DNA of 64,000 nt from DATARH01 sp963778385. Lineage in GTDB: Bacteria; Pseudomonadota; Alphaproteobacteria; ATCC43930; CGMCC-115725. This document shows, one piece after another, positions 57,166 through 64,000 of this stretch. A program made the translations under genes and the position numbers. The notes below the pieces were generated by a model. It was given only the letters and a program-made list of their open reading frames with translations, did no database searches and had not been told where the DNA came from. The stretch lies in contig CAVZUA010000016.1 of assembly GCA_963778385.1 (NCBI GenBank), positions 62,001-126,000 on the forward strand, in the 5' to 3' direction. Every line of letters begins with the position of its first letter. Position 1 is the first letter of the stretch.

Positions 57166-58416
57166 CTACAGCCCCATCACCGCGCGGTAATGCTGGTAGA
57201 AGCCACGGATCGCGGTCTCGGTGACGGTGTGCGCCACGTTGGCGACATCGCGTCCGCCCATCTCGACCAGGCACTCGCCATCAATATTTCCGGCGATCCC
57301 GGCCTGCGACAGGATCATCGCCTCGCCGTCGTCGGCCGAGACGAAACCGGCCGGGCCAAAAAGGTTGGACTGGCGAATACGGCGCTCGGTCATTTCGGCC
57401 GGCTCGTCGGCGTAGCCGAAATGCGTCCACACGAGGTCGAAATTCTGCGCGTCGAGCGGCACGACCTGCCGCATCGCCAGCCCGTTCGACTGCTGCTGCA
57501 CGATCAGGTTGGGCCACAGGGTCTGCATCACGACGGTGGCGTCGCCGGGGAACTCGCGCACCGGATCGATGAGCCGCGGATCAGCCAGGGTCAGATCCTG
57601 GCGGAAGGCGCGCATCTGCGCGGTCGCTTCGTTGGCCTTCTGCTCGGCGCGGCGGTTGACCAGCACGCCGTGCCGGCCGGTATCGTCCATCTCCACCGCC
57701 GATTGCTGATCCATCCGGAACAGGCCGAAGGTCACCAGGAACACGTGCAGCAGGCTGGCGTGGTAGGGGTCCTTGATGTTCTCGAACATCAGCTTCCAGT
57801 TGCTTGGCAGGCGCTGCCGCTGATAGCCCAGCACCTTCAAGGCGCGGCCGTCGAACACCCGGTCGAAATAGGACAGCATCAACGGCCCGAGATACTCTTC
57901 CAGCGTCTCGTTGGGCTGGGCAAAGCTGGCGAACACCACGCCGTGCCGCGACGTCACCGCGAGCTGCGTGAGCCCGTGCTCCTCGGGGCGGAAATCGGCG
58001 GGCATGCCGCCATTGCCCTTGAGACCGCGGCGGAACGGCACGCCGAGCAGCTTGCCCTCGAGGTCGTAGGTCCATTGATGGTAGGGGCAAGTGAATTCCT
58101 GCACCGAGCCGCGATTGGCGCTGCAGAACTGCATGCTGCGATGCGCGCAGCTATTGACCAGCACGCGGACCTGCCCGTCGGCGCCGCGCACGGCGACGAC
58201 CTCGCGCCTGCCAAGCCGGCTCCGGGTGAAGTCGCCGGGGTTGGGAATCTCCACGTCGAGGCAGACATAGAGCCAGCTCGGCCCCTCGAAGATTCGTTCC
58301 TGCTCACGCGCGAAAATATCGGCGTCCGTATAGATCCAGTTTGGCACCCGCGATGTGCCCGCCGCCGGCCAGCGCCGCGACGCCAATCCCGCTGCCGTTC
58401 CGCCATCCGCCGCCAT
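57166..58416 (-). CDS. Ring-hydroxylating oxygenase large subunit (salicylate 5-hydroxylase NagG-like)
   Basis: 416 residues. Rieske 2Fe-2S ligands Cys90, His92, Cys110 and His113 (NSCAHRSMQFC, CPYHQW), mononuclear iron site in FENIKDPYHASLLH (Asp216 bridging, His219, His224). Segments such as SRVPNWIYT, GVPFRRGLKGNGGMP, SNWKLMFENIKDPYH and SNLFGPAGFVSADDGE follow NagG of salicylate 5-hydroxylase closely. Ferredoxin and reductase genes are not adjacent, so the electron donors must come from elsewhere. Substrate by homology only. Confidence 0.88.
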   Translation of the reverse strand: MAADGGTAAGLASRRWPAAGTSRVPNWIYTDADIFAREQERIFEGPSWLYVCLDVEIPNPGDFTRSRLGRREVVAVRGADGQVRVLVNSCAHRSMQFCSANRGSVQEFTCPYHQWTYDLEGKLLGVPFRRGLKGNGGMPADFRPEEHGLTQLAVTSRHGVVFASFAQPNETLEEYLGPLMLSYFDRVFDGRALKVLGYQRQRLPSNWKLMFENIKDPYHASLLHVFLVTFGLFRMDQQSAVEMDDTGRHGVLVNRRAEQKANEATAQMRAFRQDLTLADPRLIDPVREFPGDATVVMQTLWPNLIVQQQSNGLAMRQVVPLDAQNFDLVWTHFGYADEPAEMTERRIRQSNLFGPAGFVSADDGEAMILSQAGIAGNIDGECLVEMGGRDVANVAHTVTETAIRGFYQHYRAVMGL

Positions 58417-58490
58417 GGGAACCTCGTGCGAGTTGTCAATTCTAGCCTAGATAGGGCCGCGGCCATCGGCAATGCTTTGCCCGCGCAGCG

Positions 58491-58904
58491 CTACTCCATG
58501 AGCAATCTGACCGCTGAGCGATAGGGGCCGTGCTGCCTGACCGCTCGCGTAAACGCCTCGTCGCCCGTGACAAGCACCATTCGTTCCGTGAGTGCGACCG
58601 CGAGGTAAAGGCAGTCATACACCGTCTGATCGAGCTCAAGCGCCAGTTCCTGCGCGTACGTCGTATAGTCGCTCGATGCGAATAGCTGAACGGGGGTCGC
58701 CCGAATGCCGGCGAGCGCCGAGCGAGCGTCAGCCGGACTGATGTCACCACGCCGGGCCTTTGTTCTGAGCACGTTTGCGCATTCGACGATCATAAAATCC
58801 GGTGCTGCCAGAGCCTCTTCTTGGACGAGTCTTTCGGCGGCGTTGGAGCCCGGTTCGCTTACGACCCATTTTATGGCGACGCTGGCATCGACAGTGACGG
58901 TCAC
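58491..58904 (-). CDS. vapC: VapC-type PIN-domain toxin, second module
   Basis: 137 residues from GTG 58904. VTVDASVAIKWVV supplies the first Asp, MIVECANVLRTKARRG the Glu, VYDCLYLAVALTE the third acidic residue, and LVTGDEAF the fourth. The GTG overlaps the antitoxin stop (GTGA). It differs in sequence from the 48.3-kb toxin, so it is a separate module and not a recent duplicate. Confidence 0.9.
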   Translation of the reverse strand: MTVTVDASVAIKWVVSEPGSNAAERLVQEEALAAPDFMIVECANVLRTKARRGDISPADARSALAGIRATPVQLFASSDYTTYAQELALELDQTVYDCLYLAVALTERMVLVTGDEAFTRAVRQHGPYRSAVRLLME

Positions 58905-59137
58905 TCGTCCCGATCTCGATCTTGTCGCAACAGCTCGACCGAGGTCGGTCCCGGAACCTTGCCGATGCGGTTACGGATTTCGGCCAAGCGCCTGGCCGCG
59001 GCAGCGCGGTCCAGCCCAACCGCAGAGGCAAGGGCGCGCCGGGCTTGTTCCTCGGTCGACGTACCGCTCGCAGTCGCGAGCCGCTTCAAGGCGGCGATCA
59101 CCGCGTCATCGAGGTTGCGAACGAGGATTTGTCCCAT
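58901..59137 (-). CDS. FitA-like ribbon-helix-helix antitoxin
   Basis: 78 residues: GQILVRNLDDAVIAALKRLATASGTSTEEQARRAL is the ribbon-helix-helix N-terminus of the FitA/VapB type, followed by a C-terminal toxin-binding tail (IRNRIGKVPGPTSVELLRQDRD). It is coupled to the PIN toxin downstream. The 36 bases upstream include the palindrome TGATATCA and an ATTGCAAT box, possible operator sequences. Confidence 0.85.
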   Translation of the reverse strand: MGQILVRNLDDAVIAALKRLATASGTSTEEQARRALASAVGLDRAAAARRLAEIRNRIGKVPGPTSVELLRQDRDRDE

Positions 59138-59173
59138 GCGCCGAAACGTACTGCCGGACTGATATCATTGCAA

Positions 59174-59530
59174 TCAATTCGGCGGGCGAGCAAAGGCGAT
59201 CGAGGTCGCGGTGTCGTCCTGCGTGTGGAACATGCCGCACAGGGCGTCGCGGCACCAATGCAGATCATCGTAGCGGGTGCCGTTGACGAGGCGGATCGAG
59301 AAGGCGCCGTTTTCGATATGCGTGGTAAAGGGCGCGCCGTCGAACCCGTTCTGCGGCGGCTCGTAGCGCAGGACGCCGTGCACCCAGCCCTCGCCGTCGG
59401 CGGTGATGATGACGAGCGTCACGGTCGACTGCTCGAGCCTGGCCTGCCAAGTACCGATCAAAAGCCGCTGCCCCCAGCTCGGCACTGCGATGGCAAGCAA
59501 CAGGACGAGGGCGCTAACCAATCGTCCCAT
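59174..59530 (-). CDS. Small exported protein of unknown function
   Basis: 118 residues from ATG 59530 with a clear signal peptide (GRLVSALVLLLAIAVPSWGQ). The mature part is beta-rich (LIGTWQARLEQSTVTLVIITADGEGWVHGVLRYEP, FTTHIENGAFSIRLVNGTRYDDLHWCRDALCG) and contains one Cys pair, suggesting a small periplasmic lipocalin-like barrel with a disulfide. No family name can be assigned. An in-frame extension upstream would translate the adjacent repeat (59538-59617) and was rejected. Confidence 0.6.
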   Translation of the reverse strand: MGRLVSALVLLLAIAVPSWGQRLLIGTWQARLEQSTVTLVIITADGEGWVHGVLRYEPPQNGFDGAPFTTHIENGAFSIRLVNGTRYDDLHWCRDALCGMFHTQDDTATSIAFARPPN

Positions 59531-59537
59531 CGCGGGC

Positions 59538-59617
59538 TGCCCCTCACCCTCCCGCGCCTTTGGCGCGGGTCCCTCCCTCTCCCCGCGAGCGGAGAAAGGG
59601 TCTGGGTGAGGGGCAGA
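59538..59617. repeat. Dispersed repeat, R1-related but distinct
   Basis: The outer arms CTGCCCCTCACCC and GGGTGAGGGGCAG are perfect inverted repeats (59538-59550 and 59605-59617), and an inner hairpin CCCGCGCCTTTGGCGCGGG lies at about 59552-59570, followed by TCTCCCCGCGAGCGGAGA. It resembles the 'CCCTCACCC ... GGGTGAGGG' intergenic elements of many Hyphomicrobiales. It lies between the small exported-protein gene and the LLM gene. Confidence 0.8.
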
Positions 59618-59642
59618 CGCCACGCTCAACGCGTTGATTGTG

Positions 59643-60692
59643 TCAATGAAATCGCGGCTTGACCTCCTGGCACATCAGGCGGAGCGCGCGCAGCACGCCG
59701 TCATGCGGAATGGCGCCGCCGCAATTCAGTTCGGCGAGGATGCCGTCAAGTCCCAGCTCTTCCTCCACCTCCTTGAGCCGCGCCGTGAAGCTGTCGGGCG
59801 TGCCGCAGATCACCTGGGTCGCCAGCGCCTCGTCAAAGGTCAGCGCCTCCAGCCGTTCGACGCGTTTCAGTCGCTGCAGCGCGACCTCGCCGCCGGCGCG
59901 GCGCGCCGAGTCGCGGCCGAGCTCGGCCTGGTAGCGGAAAAAGCTCATCAGGCTCGCTTCCAGTTCGGCGCGGGCGCGCGCCTCGGTCTCGGCGATATAG
60001 GCCGGCACGCGCAGATACACTTCGCCCTTGCCGGGATGCCCGGCCTCCTTATAGGCGGCGCGGTAGGCCTCGATATACGGCGCGAGCTGGCTGAACGGCC
60101 CCTGGCGCACCGCGACAAACACCGGGAAGCCAAGCTTGCCGATCGCCGGAAAGGTCTCCGGCGTCGCGCCGGCCATGCGCAGCTCCGGATGGGGCTTCTG
60201 GTATGGCTTCGGCGACAGCGAGATGTTGTCACAGCTATGATATTTGCCCTGATACGAGAATTTGGGCTGGGTCCACGCGAGCCGCATGATCTCCAACGCC
60301 TCGGCAAAGCGCTCGCGGCTCTCGTCATAGGAGATGCCGTATTCTTCGTAGGTGCGCACGACACCGCTGCGGCCGATGCCGTAGATCAGCCGGCCGCGGC
60401 TCACCTGGTCGACCGTCGCCGCCTCCTCGGCCAGGCGCAGCGGGTGCGACAGCGGCAGGACTTGTACGGCGATGCCGATGCGCACGCGATTGGTGGCGGC
60501 GGCGATCGCGCTCGCCACCATCATCGGCGCCGACAGCACCGAGCGCTCCGGCGCGCCGTGCAGTTCGGCGAGCCACACCGCGTCGAGGCCCCATTCGTCG
60601 GCCGCCGCGACCTCGCCCAGCGCCTGGTCGAACGCCGCCGCTTCGCCGGTGCCGCTCAACGGCGGAAATTCCATGAACGTCCCGAATTCCAT
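59643..60692 (-). CDS. LLM class flavin-dependent oxidoreductase
   Basis: 349 residues from ATG 60692, a bacterial luciferase-like monooxygenase-family TIM barrel: EFGTFMEFPPL, EWGLDAVWLAELHG, RVRIGIAVQVLPLSHPLRLAEEAATVDQVSRGRLIYGIGRSG (the GRSG phosphate-binding loop), and GISYDESRERFAEALEIM. It uses FMNH2 or F420; the substrate is unknown. Upstream is a divergent gap shared with the small secreted protein. Confidence 0.87.
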   Translation of the reverse strand: MEFGTFMEFPPLSGTGEAAAFDQALGEVAAADEWGLDAVWLAELHGAPERSVLSAPMMVASAIAAATNRVRIGIAVQVLPLSHPLRLAEEAATVDQVSRGRLIYGIGRSGVVRTYEEYGISYDESRERFAEALEIMRLAWTQPKFSYQGKYHSCDNISLSPKPYQKPHPELRMAGATPETFPAIGKLGFPVFVAVRQGPFSQLAPYIEAYRAAYKEAGHPGKGEVYLRVPAYIAETEARARAELEASLMSFFRYQAELGRDSARRAGGEVALQRLKRVERLEALTFDEALATQVICGTPDSFTARLKEVEEELGLDGILAELNCGGAIPHDGVLRALRLMCQEVKPRFH

Positions 60693-60890
60693 ACCCGTTT
60701 TCTCCCCGCCGACATCTCCGCGCCGGCTTGTGTGATCGCATTGCGGCAAAGCTCAGCATGAGGGAGCGGCCAGCGCAAGCGTCTGCATTCCGCAATAAAC
60801 GATACTGATGCGTTGCGTATAGCGGGAATTAGCGTCATGATCTCCGCGTTGTTCGGAGCGCTTAGCCCAACCCAAGGGGAGTACCGGCCC

Positions 60891-61220
60891 GTGACCAGAT
60901 TGCGCACCGCTGCCGCGACCATGCTCGTGGCGGGCCTTATTGCCGCACCGCTATCGGAAGCCTCGGCGCATCGGCATCATGGCGGTCCGTTCTTCTTGTG
61001 GCCTTTTGCGGCGGCGGGAGCGGTCGTCGCCGGCGCTGCCGCGATCGCCACCGCGCCCTTCGCCGCGGCCGCAACCGGCCCGTATTACCCGCCGCCTCCC
61101 GCCTATTATGCTCCGCCGCCGGGTTATGGCCCACCAGCGGGCCATTACGGTGCTCCCGGCTATTACGGCGGACAGCCGGGCTATTCCTACGGCGCGCCGC
61201 CGGCGGCCCCGTACAACTAA
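60891..61220 (+). CDS. Small exported Pro/Tyr/Gly-rich protein
   Basis: 109 residues from GTG 60891, preceded by AAGGGGAG at good distance. Signal peptide LRTAAATMLVAGLIAAPLSEASA, then HRHHGG and a short hydrophobic stretch (FAAAGAVVAGAAAIATAPFAAAA), and a C-terminal tail of Pro-Tyr-Gly repeats (YYPPPPAYYAPPPG, GYYGGQPGYSYG). It is probably a cell-envelope protein; many alphaproteobacteria encode similar low-complexity proteins of unknown role. The earlier ATG at 60838 is less likely because it delays the signal peptide. Confidence 0.65.
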   Translation: MTRLRTAAATMLVAGLIAAPLSEASAHRHHGGPFFLWPFAAAGAVVAGAAAIATAPFAAAATGPYYPPPPAYYAPPPGYGPPAGHYGAPGYYGGQPGYSYGAPPAAPYN

Positions 61221-61306
61221 GCGCCGATGCGCCCGGCGATGCGCCCTGGCGCCCGCTGATGGTTCGCCGCTAGAGTGCGACGAACCATCAGCGAGGAGGC
61301 GCCCCG

Positions 61307-61657
61307 ATGCGGGTCCATAATCTCTACGTCGACGACAAGGGCGAGACGCATTTCCGCGACATCGAGATCGAATGGGCCGAGGAAGGCCCGGCGGGCAAAT
61401 TGTCGAAGCGGCTGCCGGCGACCGGCATCATCTTCCGCGAGGTGCAGCCGACCTACGACCTCGACTGGCACCCGGCGCCGCGCCGGCAATACATCATCAA
61501 CCTCGACGCCGGCGTGCAGATCACCGCGAGCGACGGCGAGGCCCGCATCATCAAAGCGGGCGAGGTGATCCTCGTCGAGGACACCAGCGGCAAGGGCCAC
61601 CTGTCGAAGGCGGTCGAAAGCAAGATCCGCAACTGCATCTTCGTGCCGGTGGAGTAG
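61307..61657 (+). CDS. Cupin-fold protein
   Basis: 116 residues, preceded by GAGGAGG. A single small beta-barrel: MRVHNLYVDDKGETHFRDIEIEW, FREVQPTYDLDWHPAPRRQYIINLDAGVQIT, RIIKAGEVILVEDTSGKGHLSK. The pattern DWHPAPRRQYI...G ... GEVILVEDTSGKGH is the cupin metal-site arrangement with few canonical histidines. No catalytic role is known. It is followed after 8 bases by repeat R2 copy 2. Confidence 0.78.
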   Translation: MRVHNLYVDDKGETHFRDIEIEWAEEGPAGKLSKRLPATGIIFREVQPTYDLDWHPAPRRQYIINLDAGVQITASDGEARIIKAGEVILVEDTSGKGHLSKAVESKIRNCIFVPVE

Positions 61658-61665
61658 CCTCCGTC

Positions 61666-61808
61666 GTCATTCCGGGGCAGCGCGCAGCGCCGAACCCGGA
61701 ACCCATGAACACGGACTTATGACGATAAAAAACACCGGCCTTCGCCAACTCGGCGGGGCCGGTGTTCATGGGTTCCGGGTTCGCGGCGATGCCGCGCCCC
61801 GGAATGAC
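61666..61808. repeat. Long dispersed inverted repeat, family R2, copy 2
   Basis: The same architecture as 15513-15654: GTCATTCCGGGGCAGCGC at the left, GAACCCGGAACCCATGAACA inside, TGTTCATGGGTTCCGGGTTC on the far side, and GCCCCGGAATGAC at the right end. The variable centre contains an extra perfect hairpin AACACCGGCC ... GGCCGGTGTT that is absent in copy 1. It lies between the convergent cupin and hydrolase genes. Confidence 0.85.
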
Positions 61809-61820
61809 ATGCGGGAAGCG

Positions 61821-62699
61821 TCACATCCCCAAAATCGCGCCCGGCACCGCTTTCGGGTCGCGGCGCGGCCAGCGGCCGCTTTCCACTTGGTGAAAGAAAT
61901 CGTCGCACAGCCGGTTGAAGAGGTCCGGTTCCTCGAGGTTGAGCGCGTGCCCGGTATTGGGCAGCACGACCAGCGCCGCGCTCTTGATGTTCCGCTTCAT
62001 CAACAGGCCCGGTTCGAGGCAGGGGTCGTCCTCGTCGCCGGTCGCGACCAGGGTCGGCACGTCGAGCTTTTTCATATCGTCGACGAGGTCCCACAGCGAC
62101 GGCCGCTGCGCCTGGACCCCGCGCATCGTATTGGCCGAGCCGAGGGTCGAATGCTCGGACAATTGCTGCATGAACTCGGCATAGCCGCGCGGGTCCTTGT
62201 TGCGCAGCTGCACGCGGGTCGGGCCCGAGCCGTAGCTCTTCGACACCTCGGCCATGCCCTTCTCCGCGATCTGCGCCGCGGTGCGCGCGGTCTCGTCGTG
62301 GAATTGCTGGCGCGCGCCCGGCGCGGCGCCGTAGCCGCAGCCGGCGACGACCAGCGACAAGGCCCGCTCGGGATAGCCGAGGCCGAAATGCAGCGTCGCG
62401 AAGCCGCCCATCGAGATGCCGAGGATATGCGCCTTCTCGATCTTCAGCGCGTCCATCACATCGCGGATGTCGTCACGGGCGCGCGCCTGCGAATAGCTCT
62501 CGAAATTCTCCGGCACGTCGGAGGGCGGAAAGCCGCGCGCGTTGAAATTGATGCAGCGATAGCGCCGCGAGAAATAGCGCACCTGCGGCTCGTAGCTGCG
62601 AGCGTCGCCGGCGAATTCATGGACAAAGACGATCGGCGTGCCGCTGCCGGTTTCCTCGTAATAGAGCTTGACGCCGTCATCGGTGGTCAGATGCGCCAT
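61821..62699 (-). CDS. Alpha/beta hydrolase
   Basis: 292 residues. Alpha/beta-hydrolase fold with oxyanion HEFAG (VFVHEFAGDARSYEPQVRYF), nucleophile elbow GISMGGFATLHFGLGYP, the acid in VATGDEDDP and the catalytic His in PNTGHALNLEEPDLFN. Probably an esterase or an enol-lactone/C-C hydrolase of a catabolic pathway; the substrate is unknown. The 259 bases between it and the next gene (62700-62958) form a divergent promoter region with no other feature recognised. Confidence 0.86.
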   Translation of the reverse strand: MAHLTTDDGVKLYYEETGSGTPIVFVHEFAGDARSYEPQVRYFSRRYRCINFNARGFPPSDVPENFESYSQARARDDIRDVMDALKIEKAHILGISMGGFATLHFGLGYPERALSLVVAGCGYGAAPGARQQFHDETARTAAQIAEKGMAEVSKSYGSGPTRVQLRNKDPRGYAEFMQQLSEHSTLGSANTMRGVQAQRPSLWDLVDDMKKLDVPTLVATGDEDDPCLEPGLLMKRNIKSAALVVLPNTGHALNLEEPDLFNRLCDDFFHQVESGRWPRRDPKAVPGAILGM

Positions 62700-62958
62700 C
62701 GTCCGGTCTCCTCGGTTCGCCGCCGCGCATCCTAGAGCACGATCCCGTAAGACCGAAACACTCCCCTTTCGTCGCCTCCCCCGGGCTTAATGTCGACCGC
62801 CGCTCTGGGCGATTTCGGACGCAGCGTGTCCGAGATCGGTGCGATAATGATCTTCGGTGGCGACATCGCCAGCAACGCACGCACGGCCTTGATAGTTTCA
62901 TCAGCGCCGTCGCTTTTACATTGCTTGGGCGATCGCCCCGCTAGGGAGGAATAGCCGC

Positions 62959-63945
62959 ATGCAGAAGCTCGTTGCTCGCGCGACGGTCGTCGCGCTGCTG
63001 TCATGCGCGCCGATAGCGGCTTACGGCGATCCGCCAGCACAGTCGATCGCCGTGGCTGCGGAAGCTGGCACTGACCCCGTTACCGGTTTTCCGCGCGAGC
63101 CGGTCCCTGTGAAGGCCTGGCCGGGCGGCCAGCACGTGGCGGTCAGTTTTGCCTTATTTGTCGAAAACTTCGGGTTCGGGCAAGGCCCGGTCATCCGCCC
63201 CGATCTCGCCAACCGCAACCCGGACCTAGTAAACGAGGCGTTCCGCGAATACGCGATCCGCTGGGGCAACCCGCGGGTCGGCCGACTGTTTCAAGAACTC
63301 GGCGTGCCGCTGACCATCGTCCTGAACGCCGAGTTTCCCGAGAAATACCCCGAGGTCTGGAAACAGTTCCGTGCGACGCAGCCGGCAGCGCCGATCGTCG
63401 CCCACGGGATCAACAACACCAGCCAGATGCTCCCCCTGGGGCGCGGCCTAGGCGAGCAGCGAGATTATGTCCGCCGGACGTTAGACGTGATCGCGCGGAC
63501 GACCGGCGTGAAGCCCATCGGCTGGTCGAGCCCGAGCGTCTATTCAAACGGCGACACGATGCGGGCGACAGCCGCCGAGGGGATTATCTACACGCTCGAC
63601 AGCATGGATTCGGACATCATTTCGCGCCTCAAGACGCCGGATGGTGCGCTGTTGCTGCTCCCTTATCCGGTCGTTACGGTCGATATGGGACAGAACCTGC
63701 CGCGTCTGAAAACGCCCGCCGAAATCGAGAAGCTGTGGCTGGATTACATTTCGGAACTCGTCGAGGAGGCTCGCGCCGATCGCTCACGCGAGGCGACGAC
63801 GGTGATCATCGGCATTCATCCCTTTGTCGTCGGCACTCCCGATGGGGCGGCGGCGATGCGACGCGTTCTTTCGCGCCTCAAACAAGAAGAGAGCGTCTGG
63901 CTCACCGACACCGAAGCGCTCCTGAAGGCCGCGGGTGGCAAGTAA
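62959..63945 (+). CDS. Exported polysaccharide deacetylase/PuuE-like protein
   Basis: 328 residues, preceded by AGGGAGGAA. A signal peptide (ARATVVALLSCAPIAAYG) leads to a NodB-homology barrel: VAVSFALFVENFGFG, FQELGVPLTIVLNAEF, PIVAHGINNTSQM, RRTLDVIARTTGVKPIGWSSPSVYSNGDTMRATAAEGIIYTLDSMDSD. The second His of the metal-binding H-x3-H motif is not present (HGINNTSQ), as in PuuE allantoinase-type members, so metal-dependent glycan deacetylation is doubtful. The mature protein should act in the periplasm; substrate unknown. Confidence 0.75.
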   Translation: MQKLVARATVVALLSCAPIAAYGDPPAQSIAVAAEAGTDPVTGFPREPVPVKAWPGGQHVAVSFALFVENFGFGQGPVIRPDLANRNPDLVNEAFREYAIRWGNPRVGRLFQELGVPLTIVLNAEFPEKYPEVWKQFRATQPAAPIVAHGINNTSQMLPLGRGLGEQRDYVRRTLDVIARTTGVKPIGWSSPSVYSNGDTMRATAAEGIIYTLDSMDSDIISRLKTPDGALLLLPYPVVTVDMGQNLPRLKTPAEIEKLWLDYISELVEEARADRSREATTVIIGIHPFVVGTPDGAAAMRRVLSRLKQEESVWLTDTEALLKAAGGK

Positions 63946-64000
63946 CCGCGGTTAGGGGCAAGCCGCGCCGGTTTGTACCCAGGCTGCGACCAAAGCGCCG

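Noticed and set aside
59531..59629. N-terminal extension of the small exported protein at 59.2 kb
   Set aside because: The extension is translated repeat; the internal ATG 59530 begins a normal signal peptide.

Overview
The window is high-G+C bacterial chromosome, dense with genes and carrying many ATGA/GTGA/TTGA start-stop overlaps. The gene content points to an alphaproteobacterium: a ClpS-ClpA pair, a complete hpnA-C-D-E-shc-G hopanoid operon, a DUF1244 gene, PAS_5 (PF07310) and FadR/FCD-type regulators, a PrkA-YeaH-SpoVR block, and several families of dispersed palindromic repeats of the kind common in Hyphomicrobiales and related orders. No rRNA, tRNA, phage, insertion sequence or CRISPR array was seen. 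The genus cannot be fixed from the sequence alone; an aerobic, soil- or plant-associated heterotroph is an inference.

Layout. 1-4 kb: a small hypothetical gene, a dodecin/EthD-like pair, and a signalling cluster (cytoplasmic hybrid histidine kinase divergent from a NarL-type regulator, a single receiver and a degenerate receiver). 4-10.5 kb: oxalyl-CoA decarboxylase, an acetyltransferase, a ParB-like protein, an acetamidase/formamidase, a frameshifted zinc alcohol dehydrogenase, a spermidine-synthase-like protein and a TrpF-like protein without the catalytic cysteine. 10.5-21 kb: clpS-clpA, tsaD-gpsA and prkA-yeaH-spoVR. 21-24 kb: an opgC-SGNH-SGNH operon in which the middle gene is frameshifted and has lost catalytic residues. 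24-29 kb: a 3-hydroxyacyl-CoA-dehydrogenase-like gene, an SDR, a 3-oxoacid CoA-transferase pair and an exported peptidoglycan-binding protein. 29-32 kb: a candidate small RNA, a TPP riboswitch and thiO-thiS-thiG.

32-37 kb: rhomboid protease, PAS protein, penicillin-binding protein 1A and a catalase-like heme protein. 37-48 kb: GMC oxidoreductase and class II aldolase divergent from a GntR regulator, followed by frc, a VOC protein and a Mo/W formate dehydrogenase operon (fdhB, an unknown zinc-finger-like gene, fdhA). 48-56 kb: a VapBC module and the hopanoid operon. 56-64 kb: a salicylate-5-hydroxylase-like oxygenase whose two subunit genes are separated by a DUF559 nuclease gene, a second VapBC, an LLM oxidoreductase, small secreted and cupin proteins, an alpha/beta hydrolase and an exported polysaccharide-deacetylase-like protein.

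How they fit together. Oxc, Frc and formate dehydrogenase together form an oxalate to formate to CO2 plus NADH route, although oxc lies about 37 kb from frc. The hopanoid genes lead from farnesyl diphosphate through squalene to hopene and C35 side-chain processing. The thi genes make the thiazole half of thiamine, the cofactor Oxc needs. The most interesting unexplained items are the degenerate SGNH protein in the opgC operon, the unknown gene coupled to fdhA, the minus-strand small RNA with an anti-Shine-Dalgarno segment, and repeats that have become the coded C-termini of two proteins.
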